From an uncultured Pseudomonadota bacterium (GTDB lineage: Bacteria > Pseudomonadota > Alphaproteobacteria > Rs-D84): a stretch of 12,567 nucleotides of DNA. The position numbers and the translations under genes were made by a program. The notes beneath the pieces were generated by a model. That model saw nothing but the letters and a program-made list of their open reading frames with translations, searched no databases and was not told the DNA's origin. Below are positions 11,952 to 12,567 of this stretch, in pieces. The stretch's first letter is position 1, and each line of letters opens with the position of its first letter. The stretch is from contig CAMZFU010000033.1 of assembly GCA_947306185.1 (NCBI GenBank), positions 1-12,567 of the forward strand, read 5' to 3'.

Positions 11952-12567
11952 TCAACCACCGGCCCCGCACCAAAAGTGCCAGAACCCGCATTCCTAAAGA
12001 ACGCCCGTGATACGGTATCATACATACCAACTTCATTACCATATTTCGCAGGAATAAGTTGTTGAATCAAGTTGCCGTTACTGTCCCAAACCTTGTAAGA
12101 ATAATATTTTGATTTTGCGTTACTTATTGGTGTTGTTCCACCTGGATTAATGGTTCCCAAGAACAAATTATAATTAAATACAAACGATGAGCTATGCCCA
12201 GATGTTCTGCCTTTGTCTACTCCATCCCAATAAACTTCACCATTAACTATCCTCAATAAATGCCTATTTGTATCTATCGCTGGTAATTGAACAAGAGCGC
12301 TCCCATTTGCTTGTGACTCCCAGCGAACCGCCCATCCACTCGACCACGTAAAACTCATATTTTGGCCCTGCCAGGCACTCTGGTTAAACACACCCCAATT
12401 ACGGAAATTGCCGGCTTCTGTTTGTTGAAAATCCAATTCATATGTATAATTCATATGGCCACGCATTCCTGTATCAATCCATTGCGTTCCAGAGGTTTGA
12501 ATATATGCAAGGCGTGTATATCCCGCGGGCAATGTTATCGTTTCGCCGTATGCCGTTTGATCAACGA
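11948..12567 (-). CDS. Surface protein with LamG/ConA-like C-terminus, 5' end off the window
   Basis: The frame is open to the right edge (...VDQTAYGETITLPAGYTRL), so the start lies outside the window and the TTG at 12532 is internal. The visible 206 residues form one concanavalin/LamG-like domain. It opens with LPAGYTRLAYIQTSGTQWID, a very widespread entry motif of this fold, continues through Trp-rich strands (FTWSSGWAVRWES) and a WDGVDKGRTSG turn, and ends GMYDTVSRAFFRNAGSGTFG then AGP. It is a relative of the gene at 10499-11449 by its GYTRL entry and the GTFxAGP ending, but diverged in between. The likely role is binding of glycans or adhesion at the cell surface. The missing N-terminus probably carries the signal peptide. 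Confidence 0.78.
   Translation of the reverse strand, partial: VDQTAYGETITLPAGYTRLAYIQTSGTQWIDTGMRGHMNYTYELDFQQTEAGNFRNWGVFNQSAWQGQNMSFTWSSGWAVRWESQANGSALVQLPAIDTNRHLLRIVNGEVYWDGVDKGRTSGHSSSFVFNYNLFLGTINPGGTTPISNAKSKYYSYKVWDSNGNLIQQLIPAKYGNEVGMYDTVSRAFFRNAGSGTFGAGPVVD

Noticed and set aside
10499..12567. Diversity-generating retroelement
   Set aside because: There are two related surface proteins and a hairpin, but no template repeat with A-specific differences and no reverse transcriptase. The C-terminal domains look LamG-like, not C-type lectin.

Overview
The window looks like chromosomal DNA of a moderately AT-rich, Gram-negative alphaproteobacterium, probably an uncultured host-associated lineage. 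The evidence is a holB-tatD neighbourhood, an AMIN/Amidase_3 cell-wall amidase, a tRNA-Ser with encoded CCA, and a CGTCAYCCC...GGGATGACG-type intergenic palindrome of the kind scattered through alphaproteobacterial genomes. The lineage is inferred from style and gene order, because no rRNA marker is present. The standard genetic code is used (TGA is a stop), and most starts carry a purine-rich Shine-Dalgarno (SD) sequence.

Left part (1-4700). A plus-strand housekeeping run holds the 3' end of holB (DNA polymerase III delta'), tatD and smpB, nearly or actually overlapping. A Prx6-like peroxiredoxin follows, ending at a bidirectional terminator. Facing it is a two-gene minus-strand unit: an unrecognised HEFTH zincin-like protein, then an alkyltransferase-like DNA-damage-recognition protein (ATL, Trp in place of the reactive Cys). 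Divergent from the zincin gene, across 154 bp, lies an unusual protein-kinase-fold gene (HRD...N and DFQ motifs).

Middle (4700-9400, all minus strand). From right to left on the map, which is the direction of transcription, these are: a 12-cysteine secreted protein of unknown function with its own promoter and terminator; a Tat-exported N-acetylmuramoyl-L-alanine amidase with a near-leaderless promoter; a sodium:solute symporter; tRNA-Ser(CGA) with a near-consensus promoter and its own terminator; and a small orphan ORF.

Right part (9400-12567). prfB (RF2) diverges from the cysteine-rich gene and carries the classic in-frame TGA with programmed +1 frameshift. Beyond it is an accessory-looking area. 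A signal-peptide protein with a concanavalin/LamG-like C-terminus runs convergent to prfB, followed by about 500 bp packed with hairpins, inverted repeats and REP-like sequence, then the C-terminal part of a second, related surface protein that continues off the right edge.

The most interesting signal is a 24-nt copy of the end of prfB. It covers seven codons plus stop, with one synonymous difference, and lies 1.2 kb downstream of the gene. The surface-protein gene and a structured leader sit between the two copies. This is the footprint expected of a cassette or islet inserted at the prfB 3' end. The leader has attenuator-like geometry: three copies of one 9-nt arm can form mutually exclusive hairpins, one of which is a terminator. 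No integrase, reverse transcriptase, transposase or CRISPR array is visible in the window.
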